64,000 nucleotides of DNA from Planctomycetota bacterium (GTDB taxonomy: Bacteria; Planctomycetota; OFTM77): contig JAJDCO010000038.1 of the NCBI GenBank assembly GCA_029260795.1, positions 1 through 64,000 of the forward strand. Reading direction: 5' to 3'. A model generated the notes under the pieces. It worked only from the letters and a program-made list of their open reading frames with translations. It ran no database searches and had not been told where the DNA came from. The stretch's first letter is position 1; each line of letters opens with the position of its first letter. Below are positions 52,852 to 61,899 of this stretch, in pieces. Both the position numbers and the translations under genes were made by a program.

Positions 52852-55395
52852 ATGAGACGAATCGCGGTGGCCGTCACCCTCGCGGGGGTCGGCGTTCTCA
52901 TGCTGGGCTGGGGCATCGCCGCACTGCTCGAAGATCCGAGCACGGCGAGGGATTCGGACGAGTCGTGGGATCTCGAAGACCTCTCTCGGCTCTCGAAGTC
53001 CGCCGCACAACCGTTGGCCGATCTCGAGATCAAGGCCAGCGACGGTGACTCGCCGACGAACGCCGTGTCTTCCGATCCCGAGCAGCCGCCCGGCATCGAG
53101 ATCGTCCGACCGGTCGGAGAGCCGAACCTCTTTGGCACCGTCCGACATGCGACGACTGGTTCGGCTTGCCCGGGTGCGCTCGTCCAGCTGTTTCAGCTCG
53201 GTCGGTCGGTGCGGACGCGCTCCGACGAATCGGGGCGCTTCGCGTTGCCGCAGCTCGCGTCCGGCCCAGGAACCCTCCTCGCCTGGGACGAGAACACGGG
53301 CGGCCTCGCGACACTGGGCCCGCTCCTCCTTCGCATCGAGCCCTATCGAGGGCTCGAGCTCGAGCTCGAGCCACCTCGCACACTCAAAGGAGTCGTCGTC
53401 GACGCCGTCAGCGGGGTGCACTTGGGCGAGGCCCAGGTTCGCATCGTTCCTTCGGAGCTCGCCCGATCCGTCATCAATGAGACATTCGCTTGGGAGCCCG
53501 TGGCGTCCGCCCTCGACGGACGATTCCTCATCGAAGACTGTCCGGCCACTCAGGAGATCGAGCTCGAGGTCACTTGTCGCGGATACGTGAAGCTTCGGGA
53601 GACTCTACCGCTCACGCTCATCGACGATCGATCGGTCGAAGGCGGTGTTCGGCTGTCTCTCGAGCGCGGAGCCATCATTCCCGGGATCGTGCTCGCGAAA
53701 TCGGGTGAGCCCGTCCCGGGCTCCCAGGTGTATCTGAGTCGCAAGACGAAAGGGCAGGCTCCCATCTTCGATCACACTCGGACGATCGACGACGGCTCCT
53801 TCCAGCTGGAGTACGCGCCCGCGGGAAGCGGTTTGGAAGCGTCGGCCTTTCATCCCGAGCACGGGCTCACGACCCGGGCGCTCGAGGATCGGGTTGCCGG
53901 CGACTCGACTCCCATCGAGCTTCGATTCGTCGAGCCGGCGGTCATCGTCGGACGAGTCCGGAACAGCGACGACGAGCCGATGCCCAAGGTCTCGGTCCGT
54001 CTGGAGACCCCCGCAACTCTTCCGGCCGACGTGACTCGTGTTCTCGGACATCGAGCGCGAACGGATGCGGCGGGTCGCTTTCGCTTCCAGCACGTTCCGC
54101 CCGGCCGCTCCATCGTCCTCGCCGAGACGACGGGTCAGGTAACCGGGCGCCCCGTCACGCTCGAAGCCGGAGGAGAGGTAGAGATCGAGATCGTCGTTGC
54201 GACACTCGGCACGATATCCGGCCAAGTGCAGGAGGTCGACGGCACACCCGTGGCGGGAGCGCAGATCCATTCCGCGTCGCGCCCGCCTCGCTCGGTGTTG
54301 GCCGGAGCGGTCGATCTGTGGCTGGAGCGGGACGAGACGCTCGATCCGAAGCCCTCGACCGTCTGGACGGACGACGCGGGGCAGTTCACCTTCCGGACGC
54401 CGTTGAGGCGCGGCAAGGTGACCTTGGTGGTGAGCGGCAAAGCGATCGCGACGAAGTACGTGAACGGGATTGCCGTCGGCACGACGGATCTCATCATCCA
54501 GGTCGACTCGGGTGCCACCCTTCGCCTGGAGGCGCGCATCGAGGGAACGACGTTGCCCGTGGAGCGAGTGACCGTCAAGTTCGATCGGCGTACGAGCTCG
54601 GAGTTCTTGTCGCCCGATGGTGTCTACGAGCTCCCGTCGCTCCCGAAGGGGCAATACAGCCTCGAGATCACCTCGCCGGGATTCCTGCCGGTGCCGCGTC
54701 GCCAGGTCCAGCTCCACGCAGGGCAGACGACGACCTTGAATCTGGAGCTGGCGCCGGCGGCCAGCCTGAGTGGCGCGATTCGATCCAGCAGCGGTGAGCC
54801 GGTCGGTGGCGTCCGCGTGTACGTCACCGACGTCGACGCGAACGCCCGTTACCTGAGCGAGCAGAAGGACATTCGAACGCTCTCACGCGAGCTCGCCCAG
54901 CAGCGGCTTCCCCGCGATGCTTTGCGGGAAGCGATTCGCAACCGGTTTCCCACTCAGACCGGCAACCCGGTGAAGTCGGTACGCTCGAACGCCGACGGGT
55001 CGTTTCGCTTCGTCGCGCTGCGTCCGGGCCGCTATCAGCTGACGATCGCTTCGAGCAGCAGCTCGCTGCTTCCGCCCGAGGAGGTGTGGTTGACCGCTGG
55101 CGCCGAGGAGAGCCGCGAGATCGTGCTGGAGGCAAATGCCCACGCCGAAGTGCAGGTGCTGAGCGACGAGCAGCAAGCCATCGACGACGCATCGGTCCGA
55201 CTTTCCGGAGGGCCAGCCCGGCTCTCGCTGTATCTCCGTGTGAGTGGCGACGGTGTCTATGCGAGCGGCCCCATCCTCCCGGGCACCTACCGCCTGCGGG
55301 TCAGCAAGCGCGGCTACAACACCATCAACCGCAATGTCACGGTCGAGGCGCACGGGGACCTCCACGAACCGGTCAGGCTGGAAAAGCGTCGGTGA
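52852..55395 (+). CDS. Surface protein with repeated carboxypeptidase-regulatory-like domains
   Basis: 847 residues from ATG 52852, preceded by GAGGAGAGG. A single N-terminal span (about 4-25) anchors it or acts as a signal; the rest should lie in the periplasm or outside. Multiple beta-sandwich units of the CarboxypepD_reg type are seen: LFGTVRHATTGSACPGALVQ, VVDAVSGVHLGEAQV, IVGRVRNSDDEPMPKVSVRL, ISGQVQEVDGTPVAGAQIHS, LSGAIRSSSGEPVGGVRVYV, each followed by a GRFRF- or GQFTF-type strand. Such units usually bind sugars or proteins. Its stop overlaps the start of the sugar kinase gene by 4 bases. Confidence 0.85.
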   Translation: MRRIAVAVTLAGVGVLMLGWGIAALLEDPSTARDSDESWDLEDLSRLSKSAAQPLADLEIKASDGDSPTNAVSSDPEQPPGIEIVRPVGEPNLFGTVRHATTGSACPGALVQLFQLGRSVRTRSDESGRFALPQLASGPGTLLAWDENTGGLATLGPLLLRIEPYRGLELELEPPRTLKGVVVDAVSGVHLGEAQVRIVPSELARSVINETFAWEPVASALDGRFLIEDCPATQEIELEVTCRGYVKLRETLPLTLIDDRSVEGGVRLSLERGAIIPGIVLAKSGEPVPGSQVYLSRKTKGQAPIFDHTRTIDDGSFQLEYAPAGSGLEASAFHPEHGLTTRALEDRVAGDSTPIELRFVEPAVIVGRVRNSDDEPMPKVSVRLETPATLPADVTRVLGHRARTDAAGRFRFQHVPPGRSIVLAETTGQVTGRPVTLEAGGEVEIEIVVATLGTISGQVQEVDGTPVAGAQIHSASRPPRSVLAGAVDLWLERDETLDPKPSTVWTDDAGQFTFRTPLRRGKVTLVVSGKAIATKYVNGIAVGTTDLIIQVDSGATLRLEARIEGTTLPVERVTVKFDRRTSSEFLSPDGVYELPSLPKGQYSLEITSPGFLPVPRRQVQLHAGQTTTLNLELAPAASLSGAIRSSSGEPVGGVRVYVTDVDANARYLSEQKDIRTLSRELAQQRLPRDALREAIRNRFPTQTGNPVKSVRSNADGSFRFVALRPGRYQLTIASSSSSLLPPEEVWLTAGAEESREIVLEANAHAEVQVLSDEQQAIDDASVRLSGGPARLSLYLRVSGDGVYASGPILPGTYRLRVSKRGYNTINRNVTVEAHGDLHEPVRLEKRR

Positions 55396-56216
55396 GGAAG
55401 CACCGCTTCGCCTACTTGCCCGACTATGAGGGGCTGCTCCGTCAGGCCGATCTCCGCTCGACACGACAGATGCTCCACAAGCGAGGACCGATCATCACCC
55501 GGTCGTCGAGCTCGGAGACTTTGCGGATCACGGTGGACGGTGACTCACGCCGCCTCTACCTGAAGCGCCTTCACGTGACGGGAGCTCGACGCAAGTGGCG
55601 CGGCTTCCTCCGGAACACGTTCTTCGGAAGCAGCCGGATTCGGTCCGAGTGGCTCGTGCTGCTTCGATTGCACGACGAGTGCCTGAATCCGGTCGAGCCG
55701 ATTGCCACCGGTGAGATTCGAACGCTCCGGTTCCTCGATCACGCGTTTCTGATCACGCTCGAGCTGGCAGGGAGCACGCCGCTGGACGAGCTGCTTCCCC
55801 GTGAGCTCCGTCGATGGTCCGAGCGCGACCGGCGTCGGTTCGGAAAGTCCCTGTCCCACTTCGTAGCGACCCTTCATGATGCCGGCTACGTCGACCGCGA
55901 CCTTCATTGGCGTAACCTCCTCTGCGTCTTGCCGGAAGATCACGAGCAGCCCATTCGCATTGGCAAGATCGATTCGCCTCGCGGGTCGTGGCCTCGTCAA
56001 CGCCTCCGTCGAAAGCGCGGCGCGCTCCGCGACCTGGCGGCGCTCGATCTTCATGCGCCTCGATACTTCCGACGCACCGAGCGACTGCGCTTCCTCCGAG
56101 ACTACCTCGGCGGCGCCGACCCGAGAGATCTCGCTCGCGAGGTCTTGTCGGTTCGGCCGGTGGTCGCCTCCCGGGAAGGTTGGCGTCCCCTGCGGGGGGA
56201 GACCGAGGTCGAATGA
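55392..56216 (+). CDS. LPS-core sugar kinase family protein (WaaP/InaA-like)
   Basis: 274 residues from a GTG at 55392, overlapping the previous stop in GTGA, hence coupled to it. The fold is an aminoglycoside/protein-kinase-like family: VDRDLHWRNLLC at about 170-182 is the catalytic loop, KIDSPRG the metal-binding loop in place of DFG, and a lysine in RRLYLKRL is the ATP lysine. Relatives phosphorylate heptose or Kdo of the lipopolysaccharide core; the exact substrate is not readable. The long in-frame stretch before 55392 is shadow of the upstream gene. The protein is soluble and lies on the cytoplasmic face. Confidence 0.85.
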   Translation: MRKHRFAYLPDYEGLLRQADLRSTRQMLHKRGPIITRSSSSETLRITVDGDSRRLYLKRLHVTGARRKWRGFLRNTFFGSSRIRSEWLVLLRLHDECLNPVEPIATGEIRTLRFLDHAFLITLELAGSTPLDELLPRELRRWSERDRRRFGKSLSHFVATLHDAGYVDRDLHWRNLLCVLPEDHEQPIRIGKIDSPRGSWPRQRLRRKRGALRDLAALDLHAPRYFRRTERLRFLRDYLGGADPRDLAREVLSVRPVVASREGWRPLRGETEVE

Positions 56217-56226
56217 GCCGGTCCGA

Positions 56227-56679
56227 TCACCCGCGAGCAGAGCGGCTGTTCAGGACGAAGGTCACGGGTCCGTCGTTGAGGAGCTCGACGTCCATGGCGG
56301 CCGCGAACCGGCCGGTCGCCACTCGGAGCCCGGCCTCGCGGCAACCGGCCACAAAACGCTCGTAGAGCTCTTCGGCGCGCTCGGGAGGTGCCGCACGATC
56401 GAACGAAGGCCGCCGTCCCTTGCGCCCATCGGCACACAGGGTGAACTGCGAGACGACGAGGATCTCGCCTCCAGTGTCTCTGAGTGATCGGTTCATGCGG
56501 CCAGCGTCATCCGGGAAGATCCGATACCCGAGCACTCGGTCGAGCAGAGCATCGCCATCGCGCTCGTCGTCGTCGGCGAACACACCGACGAGAGCCAGAA
56601 TGCCCTCGCCGATCCGACCGACTTCGTCGCCCGCGACCGTGACCGAGGCCCTCCGCACGCGTTGAACGACCGTGATCAC
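56227..56679 (-). CDS. dtd: D-aminoacyl-tRNA deacylase
   Basis: 150 residues. It removes D-amino acids or glycine mischarged on tRNA. The two signature motifs are SQFTLCAD at about 77 and NDGPVTF near the C-terminus (about 134), with the first helix [15 protein letters not shown]. Its ATG overlaps the stop of the TPR lipoprotein gene by 4 bases, so it is the last gene of that transcript. Confidence 0.97.
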   Translation of the reverse strand: MITVVQRVRRASVTVAGDEVGRIGEGILALVGVFADDDERDGDALLDRVLGYRIFPDDAGRMNRSLRDTGGEILVVSQFTLCADGRKGRRPSFDRAAPPERAEELYERFVAGCREAGLRVATGRFAAAMDVELLNDGPVTFVLNSRSARG

Positions 56680-57743
56680 TTGGGCGACTCCTGAATCTGA
56701 CGCTCGAGGCGATTGATCGCGTTGATGACGAAGAACTCATTGGTGAGCTGTGGAAAGCGCCGCGGCCCTCCCCCATCGAGGAAGGCACGGTAGCTGGCCA
56801 CCGCCTGGCGAGGATCGTCGAGATAGTCCTCGTAGAGGATCGCGAGATTCAGCCGGGCTTCGAGCCACGAGGAGTCGAGTCCCAGGATACGCTCGTAGAG
56901 TGCCTCCGCCGTCTCGTAGTCGCCTTCGAGGGTCTCGAGGTGAGCCAGGTTGTTGAACACGTCGATCAGGCGATCGAGCGGGAGCCCGCCCGCGTTCTGC
57001 GTAATCAGATCTCGGTAGATTCGGCCAGCCTCGGCCTTTTGGTCGAGGTGAAGATGCAGGAGCCGGGCGTAGTTGAACCGCGCATCGGCATCCTGGGGGC
57101 GAAGCTCGAGATAGCTTCGATAGAACCTCGCCGACTCGGGGTAATGCTCGCGCTCGAGCTCGACCTCCGCCGCCTCGAGATACGGATCGGGCCAACTGGG
57201 CCGACGATCGATCGCATGCTCGAATGCTTCGACGGCACGCAGGCGGCGCTGCTGACGACGATGCAAGAACCCGATCCCATACCACGCCCAGTAGTTGTCG
57301 TCGTCGATCCCGATCGCGTTCTCGAGCAAGCGAACGGCTTCGCGATCATCGTCGACCAGTCGGGCCGACAAGGTGGCAAACAACGAGTAGAGGAAGTCCC
57401 CGGCCCCTTGCGATTGCTCGTACCACTTCCAGTACTGCTCGCGAACACGCTCTCGAAGACCCGCCTCGATCATGTCGTCCTGAAAGAGACGATGCGTCGG
57501 GACGTGGTGCGGGTTCGATTCGAGGAACGCCACGAAGCCTTGCCACCGCTCCTCGATCGGGAGCTCGCTCCGTCGAGCGCGAAGCCCTTCGAGCTCAGCG
57601 GCGGCCGTGGCATCCAGGACCTCGTAGGGTGAGATCTCGGGCACGGACGAGCAACCGACGACCGCCAGGGACACGAGGGCGAAGAGGAGTGCGACTCCGA
57701 GCTCAGTCGCGGCTCGTCCGAGGTGCCGCCCAGCCCCCCCCAT
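56676..57743 (-). CDS. TPR-containing lipoprotein
   Basis: 355 residues from ATG 57743. The signal peptide ends in a lipobox (LAVVGCSS) with Cys at about 28. About 100-350 is a chain of TPR-like helical pairs ([60 protein letters not shown]). It probably acts as a periplasmic or outer-membrane scaffold. Its start overlaps the end of the lipoprotein gene upstream by 41 bases and dtd by 4, giving a three-gene transcript. Frame continuation upstream to 58436 is rejected in favour of the lipobox start. Confidence 0.85.
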   Translation of the reverse strand: MGGAGRHLGRAATELGVALLFALVSLAVVGCSSVPEISPYEVLDATAAAELEGLRARRSELPIEERWQGFVAFLESNPHHVPTHRLFQDDMIEAGLRERVREQYWKWYEQSQGAGDFLYSLFATLSARLVDDDREAVRLLENAIGIDDDNYWAWYGIGFLHRRQQRRLRAVEAFEHAIDRRPSWPDPYLEAAEVELEREHYPESARFYRSYLELRPQDADARFNYARLLHLHLDQKAEAGRIYRDLITQNAGGLPLDRLIDVFNNLAHLETLEGDYETAEALYERILGLDSSWLEARLNLAILYEDYLDDPRQAVASYRAFLDGGGPRRFPQLTNEFFVINAINRLERQIQESPK

Positions 57744-58230
57744 CGACGGCCTCGAGTGGCTCCACCCGGTCGTCGCGAATGACGAGGCGCTCGCCGGCGA
57801 TCCGACGTCCATTCTGGATGAAGACGGCATCTCCAACCGCCACGATCTCGAGGTGAGGCAGGGTCTCGACACCGTCGCCCCCTTCGAAGACGCAGCGGAT
57901 CGCCGAGTCCGCATGAATGCGCAGGTTTTCCAGTGAGAGACCGAGTGGCCGCACCGGATCGACCATGCGGGCGACGAGCTCGATTCGACCGACGGCTCCA
58001 TCCTCGAAGACCTGATCGGTGTTGCTTCGAGAAAAGGTCGGCACCGCTCGTCCCATGAGCGCCCGCCAGCCTCGGACGTGGACCTCCCGCGCGATGAGGG
58101 TTCCCTCTTGATCGAGATGCGTCCGTGCGAGCTGGATCTGCTGAAGCACCTCCTCTTGGGACGGGGCGGACTGACAGCTCCACAGAGCAACGAGGCCGAA
58201 GCCCCAGGCGATGGCATGGCGACGAAGCAT
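57703..58230 (-). CDS. Lipoprotein, possibly LptA/LptC-like
   Basis: 175 residues from ATG 58230 (MLRRHAIAWGFGLVALWSCQ) with a lipobox ending in WSC. The mature part has beta-rich repeats such as LGLSLENLRIHADSAIRCVF and LEIVAVGDAVFIQNGRRIAG, then [19 protein letters not shown]. The short alternating strands with G-D-A and G-x-L patterns recall the jelly-roll of LptA/LptC lipopolysaccharide-transport proteins, but this is a weak guess. It overlaps the TPR gene by 41 bases. Confidence 0.65.
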   Translation of the reverse strand: MLRRHAIAWGFGLVALWSCQSAPSQEEVLQQIQLARTHLDQEGTLIAREVHVRGWRALMGRAVPTFSRSNTDQVFEDGAVGRIELVARMVDPVRPLGLSLENLRIHADSAIRCVFEGGDGVETLPHLEIVAVGDAVFIQNGRRIAGERLVIRDDRVEPLEAVDGGGWAAPRTSRD

Positions 58231-58628
58231 GAGTGCGAGTCCTCCGACGTTCCGGGCGGCCGAACGAGGCGAGGCCGCGTGTCCGTCGACCTCCCAGTTG
58301 AGGTATCGGCGAATCCGGGCCCCGACCTTTGGCCACATCGAGAGGTCAGGAGAGCTCGCGCCCCGGGACGGATCCACGCTCCCAATGCAAGGGTGTCCGC
58401 CGACGGGTGAGGTTTCCGAGGGCTGCCGATTTCCACGTTGGAGCCATTCCGGGATCGGGTATAAGGAAAACCTCGCCTAGCACCGGAACCAGGCCGGCAG
58501 GCTCGCCTTCGGAGTGATCGCCGACGGCAGCGGAAGCGAGTGAGCTCCCGCCCGTGGGTCGAGCTCGGGGGAGCGCGTCGAGCCTAGCAATCGGGGACGG
58601 GACCGTCAAGCGAGGCCAGGGAGGGGAT
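58231..58628. other. Divergent region before the Mla-type operon
   Basis: No gene is seen in these 398 bases. A candidate promoter for the plus-strand operon lies at 58438-58465. A near-inverted repeat GAGGTTTCC (58409-58417) and GGAAAACCTC (58464-58473) brackets it. In-frame GTG and ATG codons upstream of 58629 lack a good ribosome binding site. Confidence 0.5.
58438..58465 (+). promoter_or_regulatory. Candidate promoter for the Mla-type operon
   Basis: TTGGAG (58438-58443) and TATAAG (58460-58465) are 16 bases apart. The -10 matches at 5 of 6 positions, the -35 at 3 of 6. The flanking inverted repeat (GAGGTTTCC/GGAAAACCTC) may be an operator. Confidence 0.45.
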
Positions 58629-60236
58629 GTGGCGCGCAAACGCCGCCTAACAATTGGCTTACGCTCCATGCTCGCGAGGTGTGGCGCTCTGGGCCTGATC
58701 CTCGGTTGGGGAGTGTGGTTGCCATCTTGCCGCCTGACGCCGACCGGCGAGAGCTCCTTGGACCTGGGCCCCTTCTACCGAGAGGAGGCGTACCCGGCCG
58801 AAGCGACCGCGTGGACGGGAGTCGTCGTTCCCTTCTTCTCGATCGCCGAACGGGGAGATGCGACTCACATCGCCCTCCGCCCCCTGTTCGATTACAAGGA
58901 GTTCGAAGGCGGAGAGCGCGGGATGTGGGAGGCGCTGTACCCGATCGCGCGCTATCGGTGGAATGCCTGGGAGAAGAACCTCCAGGTCTTGCCGCTCTTC
59001 TTTCACCGTCGGCGCAAGATCGGCACACCGCTCGAAGAGGTGGATTGGTCGCTGATTCCGTTCTTGTGGGGTGGCTCGTCTCGCTCGGGCGAAGAGAACT
59101 ACTTCGCCTTGTTCCCGCTCTTCGGATCGATCCACTCGTTCCTCTCGTACGAGCGCTTCCGGTTCTTCCTGTTCCCGCTTTACTCGGACTCGACGAAGCT
59201 GCAGTACGGGGAGCGCAAGAACTCGGTGAACTTGCTGTGGCCGCTAATCGGTTGGGCCAGCGGAGGCGGTGAAGAGTCGTTCCGGTTCTTGCCGTTCTAC
59301 GGGCACACGAAGCTCCGGGACCCGATGCGGGACGTCGATCTCTACGAGCGCTCGTATTACTTGTGGCCATTCATCCACGTGCAACGGAACGAGCTGGACA
59401 CCGACGACCCGACGTCGGGCTGGATGATCTGGCCCCTGTACGGTCAGGAGCTGTCCGAGCGCAGCCGGCAGTACACGGCCCTGTGGCCGATCTTCGGCTA
59501 CTCGGAGTTCGACGCGAACCCGAAGAACCCGGTCGACTCGGACCGGACGATGCTCGATCTTTTCGCGGGGTTGGTGAAGGTTCACCGAGGCGGCCGGAAG
59601 ACGAGCGAAGGAAAGTGGGCCGATCCCCAGAGATACCGCATCTTGCCATTTTACCACTGGTACCATACCGGGGAGCTCACGAGCGAAGGCTGGCTGTGGC
59701 CGCTGATCTGGGACCGGCAGGAGCGCTTGATCGAGTCGACGAAAGACTCGTTCTACGTCGTTCCGTTCTTCTATCAGACGGACAAGGTGTACCGACGGAC
59801 GGGCGAGCGGGAGAGCTTCTTGAAGCTGTGGCCTTTGTTCCATTCCGAGCGCTTGCGGGACGGCTCGAGCGACTTTGGCTTGCTGTCGCTGTACTTCCTG
59901 CGTACGACGCTCAAGGCCGAGGAGGGGACGTTCCAGTCGATGTTGGAGGGTGTCGACCGTCACTACGGTTTCCTGTGGACGCTCTACCGGGAGCGGCACA
60001 CCGCGGAGGGCGGACATCACCGAGAGCTGTTCTTGAAGCTCTACGATCAGTACTGGGACGCCGAGCAGGAGTCGATCTCGGTGCCCTTGCTCTTTCACTA
60101 CGACTGGAACGAGCCGCGCGACACGAGTCGGCACTCGTTCTTGCTCGGTCTGGTGCAGGTCCACAACCGACGGGGCGAGGGCTCACTGCAGCTGCTCTAC
60201 CTGCCGCCATTCATCCATTGGGGAGAGGAGCGATGA
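58629..60236 (+). CDS. W-P-L repeat lipoprotein heading the Mla-type operon
   Basis: 535 residues from a GTG at 58629 with GGGAGGGG upstream. A signal peptide with lipobox LPSC (Cys at 34) leads a mature protein dominated by at least 16 copies of a short motif x-[LIVFW]-P-[LFI]-[FLIY], for example FPLFGS, FPLYSD, WPLIGW, LPFYGH, WPFIHV, WPLYGQ, WPIFGY, LPFYHW, WPLIWD, WPLFHS, about every 25-30 residues. The alternating aromatic strands suggest beta structure, perhaps an outer-membrane barrel or a lipid-binding sheet. The stop overlaps the mlaE start in ATGA, so the two are translationally coupled; function in lipid transport follows from that. I know no characterised family for it. Confidence 0.85.
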   Translation: MARKRRLTIGLRSMLARCGALGLILGWGVWLPSCRLTPTGESSLDLGPFYREEAYPAEATAWTGVVVPFFSIAERGDATHIALRPLFDYKEFEGGERGMWEALYPIARYRWNAWEKNLQVLPLFFHRRRKIGTPLEEVDWSLIPFLWGGSSRSGEENYFALFPLFGSIHSFLSYERFRFFLFPLYSDSTKLQYGERKNSVNLLWPLIGWASGGGEESFRFLPFYGHTKLRDPMRDVDLYERSYYLWPFIHVQRNELDTDDPTSGWMIWPLYGQELSERSRQYTALWPIFGYSEFDANPKNPVDSDRTMLDLFAGLVKVHRGGRKTSEGKWADPQRYRILPFYHWYHTGELTSEGWLWPLIWDRQERLIESTKDSFYVVPFFYQTDKVYRRTGERESFLKLWPLFHSERLRDGSSDFGLLSLYFLRTTLKAEEGTFQSMLEGVDRHYGFLWTLYRERHTAEGGHHRELFLKLYDQYWDAEQESISVPLLFHYDWNEPRDTSRHSFLLGLVQVHNRRGEGSLQLLYLPPFIHWGEER

Positions 60237-61096
60237 CCGGTCCCGCGCGTAAGGCGGTCGAGCGTCTGTCTCCGGTGTTCGGGCCGTTGGGACGCCTCGT
60301 GACGGACCAGTTCGGCGCCTTCAAGAGCCGGCTGCTGGAGCAATGCCGCCGCTCGGCTTTTGGCCTGCTGCTGCTGCCACGCGCGGGCCTGAGGCTGCCG
60401 AGCGTCTACGTCAAGCGGCGCGAGATCATGCAGCAGCTCTACAACTGCGGTGTGAAATCGTTCGCGGTGACGATGGTGGTCATCTTCTTCACGGGCTTCA
60501 TCTTGTCACTGCAAACGGGAGTGGTCCTCAAGGACTTCGGCGCGCAGGACCAGGTGGGTCAGCTGGTGGTGGTGGCCATGTTTCGGGAGATGGGTCCCTT
60601 CATCACGGGTCTCATCTTGGCAGCGACGGTCGGGTCGGCGATGGCGGCCGAGCTGGGCACGATGACCATCAGCCAGGAGATCGACGCGCTCGAGCTGATG
60701 TCGATCGACCCAATCAAGTTCTTGGTCCTGCCGCGGATCTTGGCGATGGCGATCATCGGCCCCGTGATGACGATCTTCGCCAACTACGTAGCGATCATCG
60801 GTGGCGCGATCATCGCCGCGAACGAGTTCGGAGTTCCGTTCGACAAGTTCTTCCAGCTCGGACGCGACGCTCTCGCCCAGCAGGAGCGCTACTTCTTCAT
60901 GCCGAAAGACATGTTCGTCGGGTACTTCAAGGCCTTCATCTTTGCGCTGATCATCTCCTCGGTCGGCTGTGCCCAAGGCTTGCTGACCTCGGGTGGAGCA
61001 CTGGGAGTCGGTCGAGCGACGCGAGCGGCCGTCGTCTACTCGTTCGTTCTGATCATCATCGTCGGCTACTACATCACCTGGTTCTTCTACACGTGA
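60233..61096 (+). CDS. mlaE: MlaE-type lipid ABC transporter permease
   Basis: 287 residues from the ATG at 60233, with GGGAGAGGAG upstream. The first 65 residues are hydrophilic or amphipathic; five hydrophobic spans follow at about 75-285. The family core is plain: TGFILSLQTGVVLKDFGAQD, FREMGPFITGLILAATVGSA, AAELGTMTISQEIDALELM, and LITSGGALGVGRATRAAVV-like end. MlaE dimers move phospholipid between membranes with MlaF and the MCE protein. Overlaps both neighbours by 4 bases. Confidence 0.95.
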   Translation: MTGPARKAVERLSPVFGPLGRLVTDQFGAFKSRLLEQCRRSAFGLLLLPRAGLRLPSVYVKRREIMQQLYNCGVKSFAVTMVVIFFTGFILSLQTGVVLKDFGAQDQVGQLVVVAMFREMGPFITGLILAATVGSAMAAELGTMTISQEIDALELMSIDPIKFLVLPRILAMAIIGPVMTIFANYVAIIGGAIIAANEFGVPFDKFFQLGRDALAQQERYFFMPKDMFVGYFKAFIFALIISSVGCAQGLLTSGGALGVGRATRAAVVYSFVLIIIVGYYITWFFYT

Positions 61097-61839
61097 TCCA
61101 GTTCATCGACGTCATCAAGCGGCTCGACAACCGCAGAATCCTGGACGAGCTCAACCTCAATGTCCGCACCGGTGAGACCTACGTCATCATCGGCGGCAGT
61201 GGCACGGGCAAGAGCGTGACGCTCAAGCACATGGTCGGCTTGATGCGGCCGGACTCCGGGCAGGTGCTGATCGATGACTCCGACATCGGAAACGCGGATT
61301 CCAAGCAGCTCCGGAGGCTCCGACGGAAGTTCGGATTCGTCTTTCAGGACGCGGCTCTGATCAACTGGCTCTCGGTCGGACAGAACATCGCGCTCCCACT
61401 CCGCGAGCACACCGATCTCTCCGAAGAGGAGATCACCGAGACTGTGCGCGAGAAGCTGGCCCTCGTCAGCTTGAGTGGCATCGAGAAGAGGCTGCCTTCG
61501 ATGCTCTCGGGCGGCATGCGAAAGCGCGTCGGCCTCGCCCGCGCCATCGTCATGAACCCCGAGATCATCCTCTACGACGAGCCGACGGCCGGACTCGACC
61601 CCATCATGACCTCGGCCATCTCTCATCTCATTGCCGATCTCCAGCATCGCCTGCACACGACCTCCGTCGTCGTCACCCACGACATGGAGTCCGCCTACGT
61701 CGTCGCCGACCGAATCGGAATGCTCCACCAGGGCAAGGTGATCTGGGAAGGCACGCCGGACGAGATTCGCCGCGCTGACAATCCGCGGGTGAGCGCCTTC
61801 GTCGAAGGCCGCTACGACCCCAACCTCGACGAAGAATGA
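61093..61839 (+). CDS. mlaF: MlaF-type lipid ABC transporter ATPase
   Basis: 248 residues from a GTG at 61093 overlapping the mlaE stop in GTGA. P-loop GGSGTGKS at 34-41, Q-loop VFQDAALINWLSV, signature LSGGM at 138-142 and Walker B IILYDEPTAGLDP at 158-170, with the switch His in VTHDME. The family-specific FQDAAL motif favours MlaF over other ABC ATPases. It powers the transporter from the cytoplasm. Confidence 0.97.
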   Translation: MIQFIDVIKRLDNRRILDELNLNVRTGETYVIIGGSGTGKSVTLKHMVGLMRPDSGQVLIDDSDIGNADSKQLRRLRRKFGFVFQDAALINWLSVGQNIALPLREHTDLSEEEITETVREKLALVSLSGIEKRLPSMLSGGMRKRVGLARAIVMNPEIILYDEPTAGLDPIMTSAISHLIADLQHRLHTTSVVVTHDMESAYVVADRIGMLHQGKVIWEGTPDEIRRADNPRVSAFVEGRYDPNLDEE

Positions 61840-61899
61840 GAACCAACAGACCGGTCCGCCCTCTCGCGGCCGGCATCCTCGAGCCACTGGAAAGCTGAC

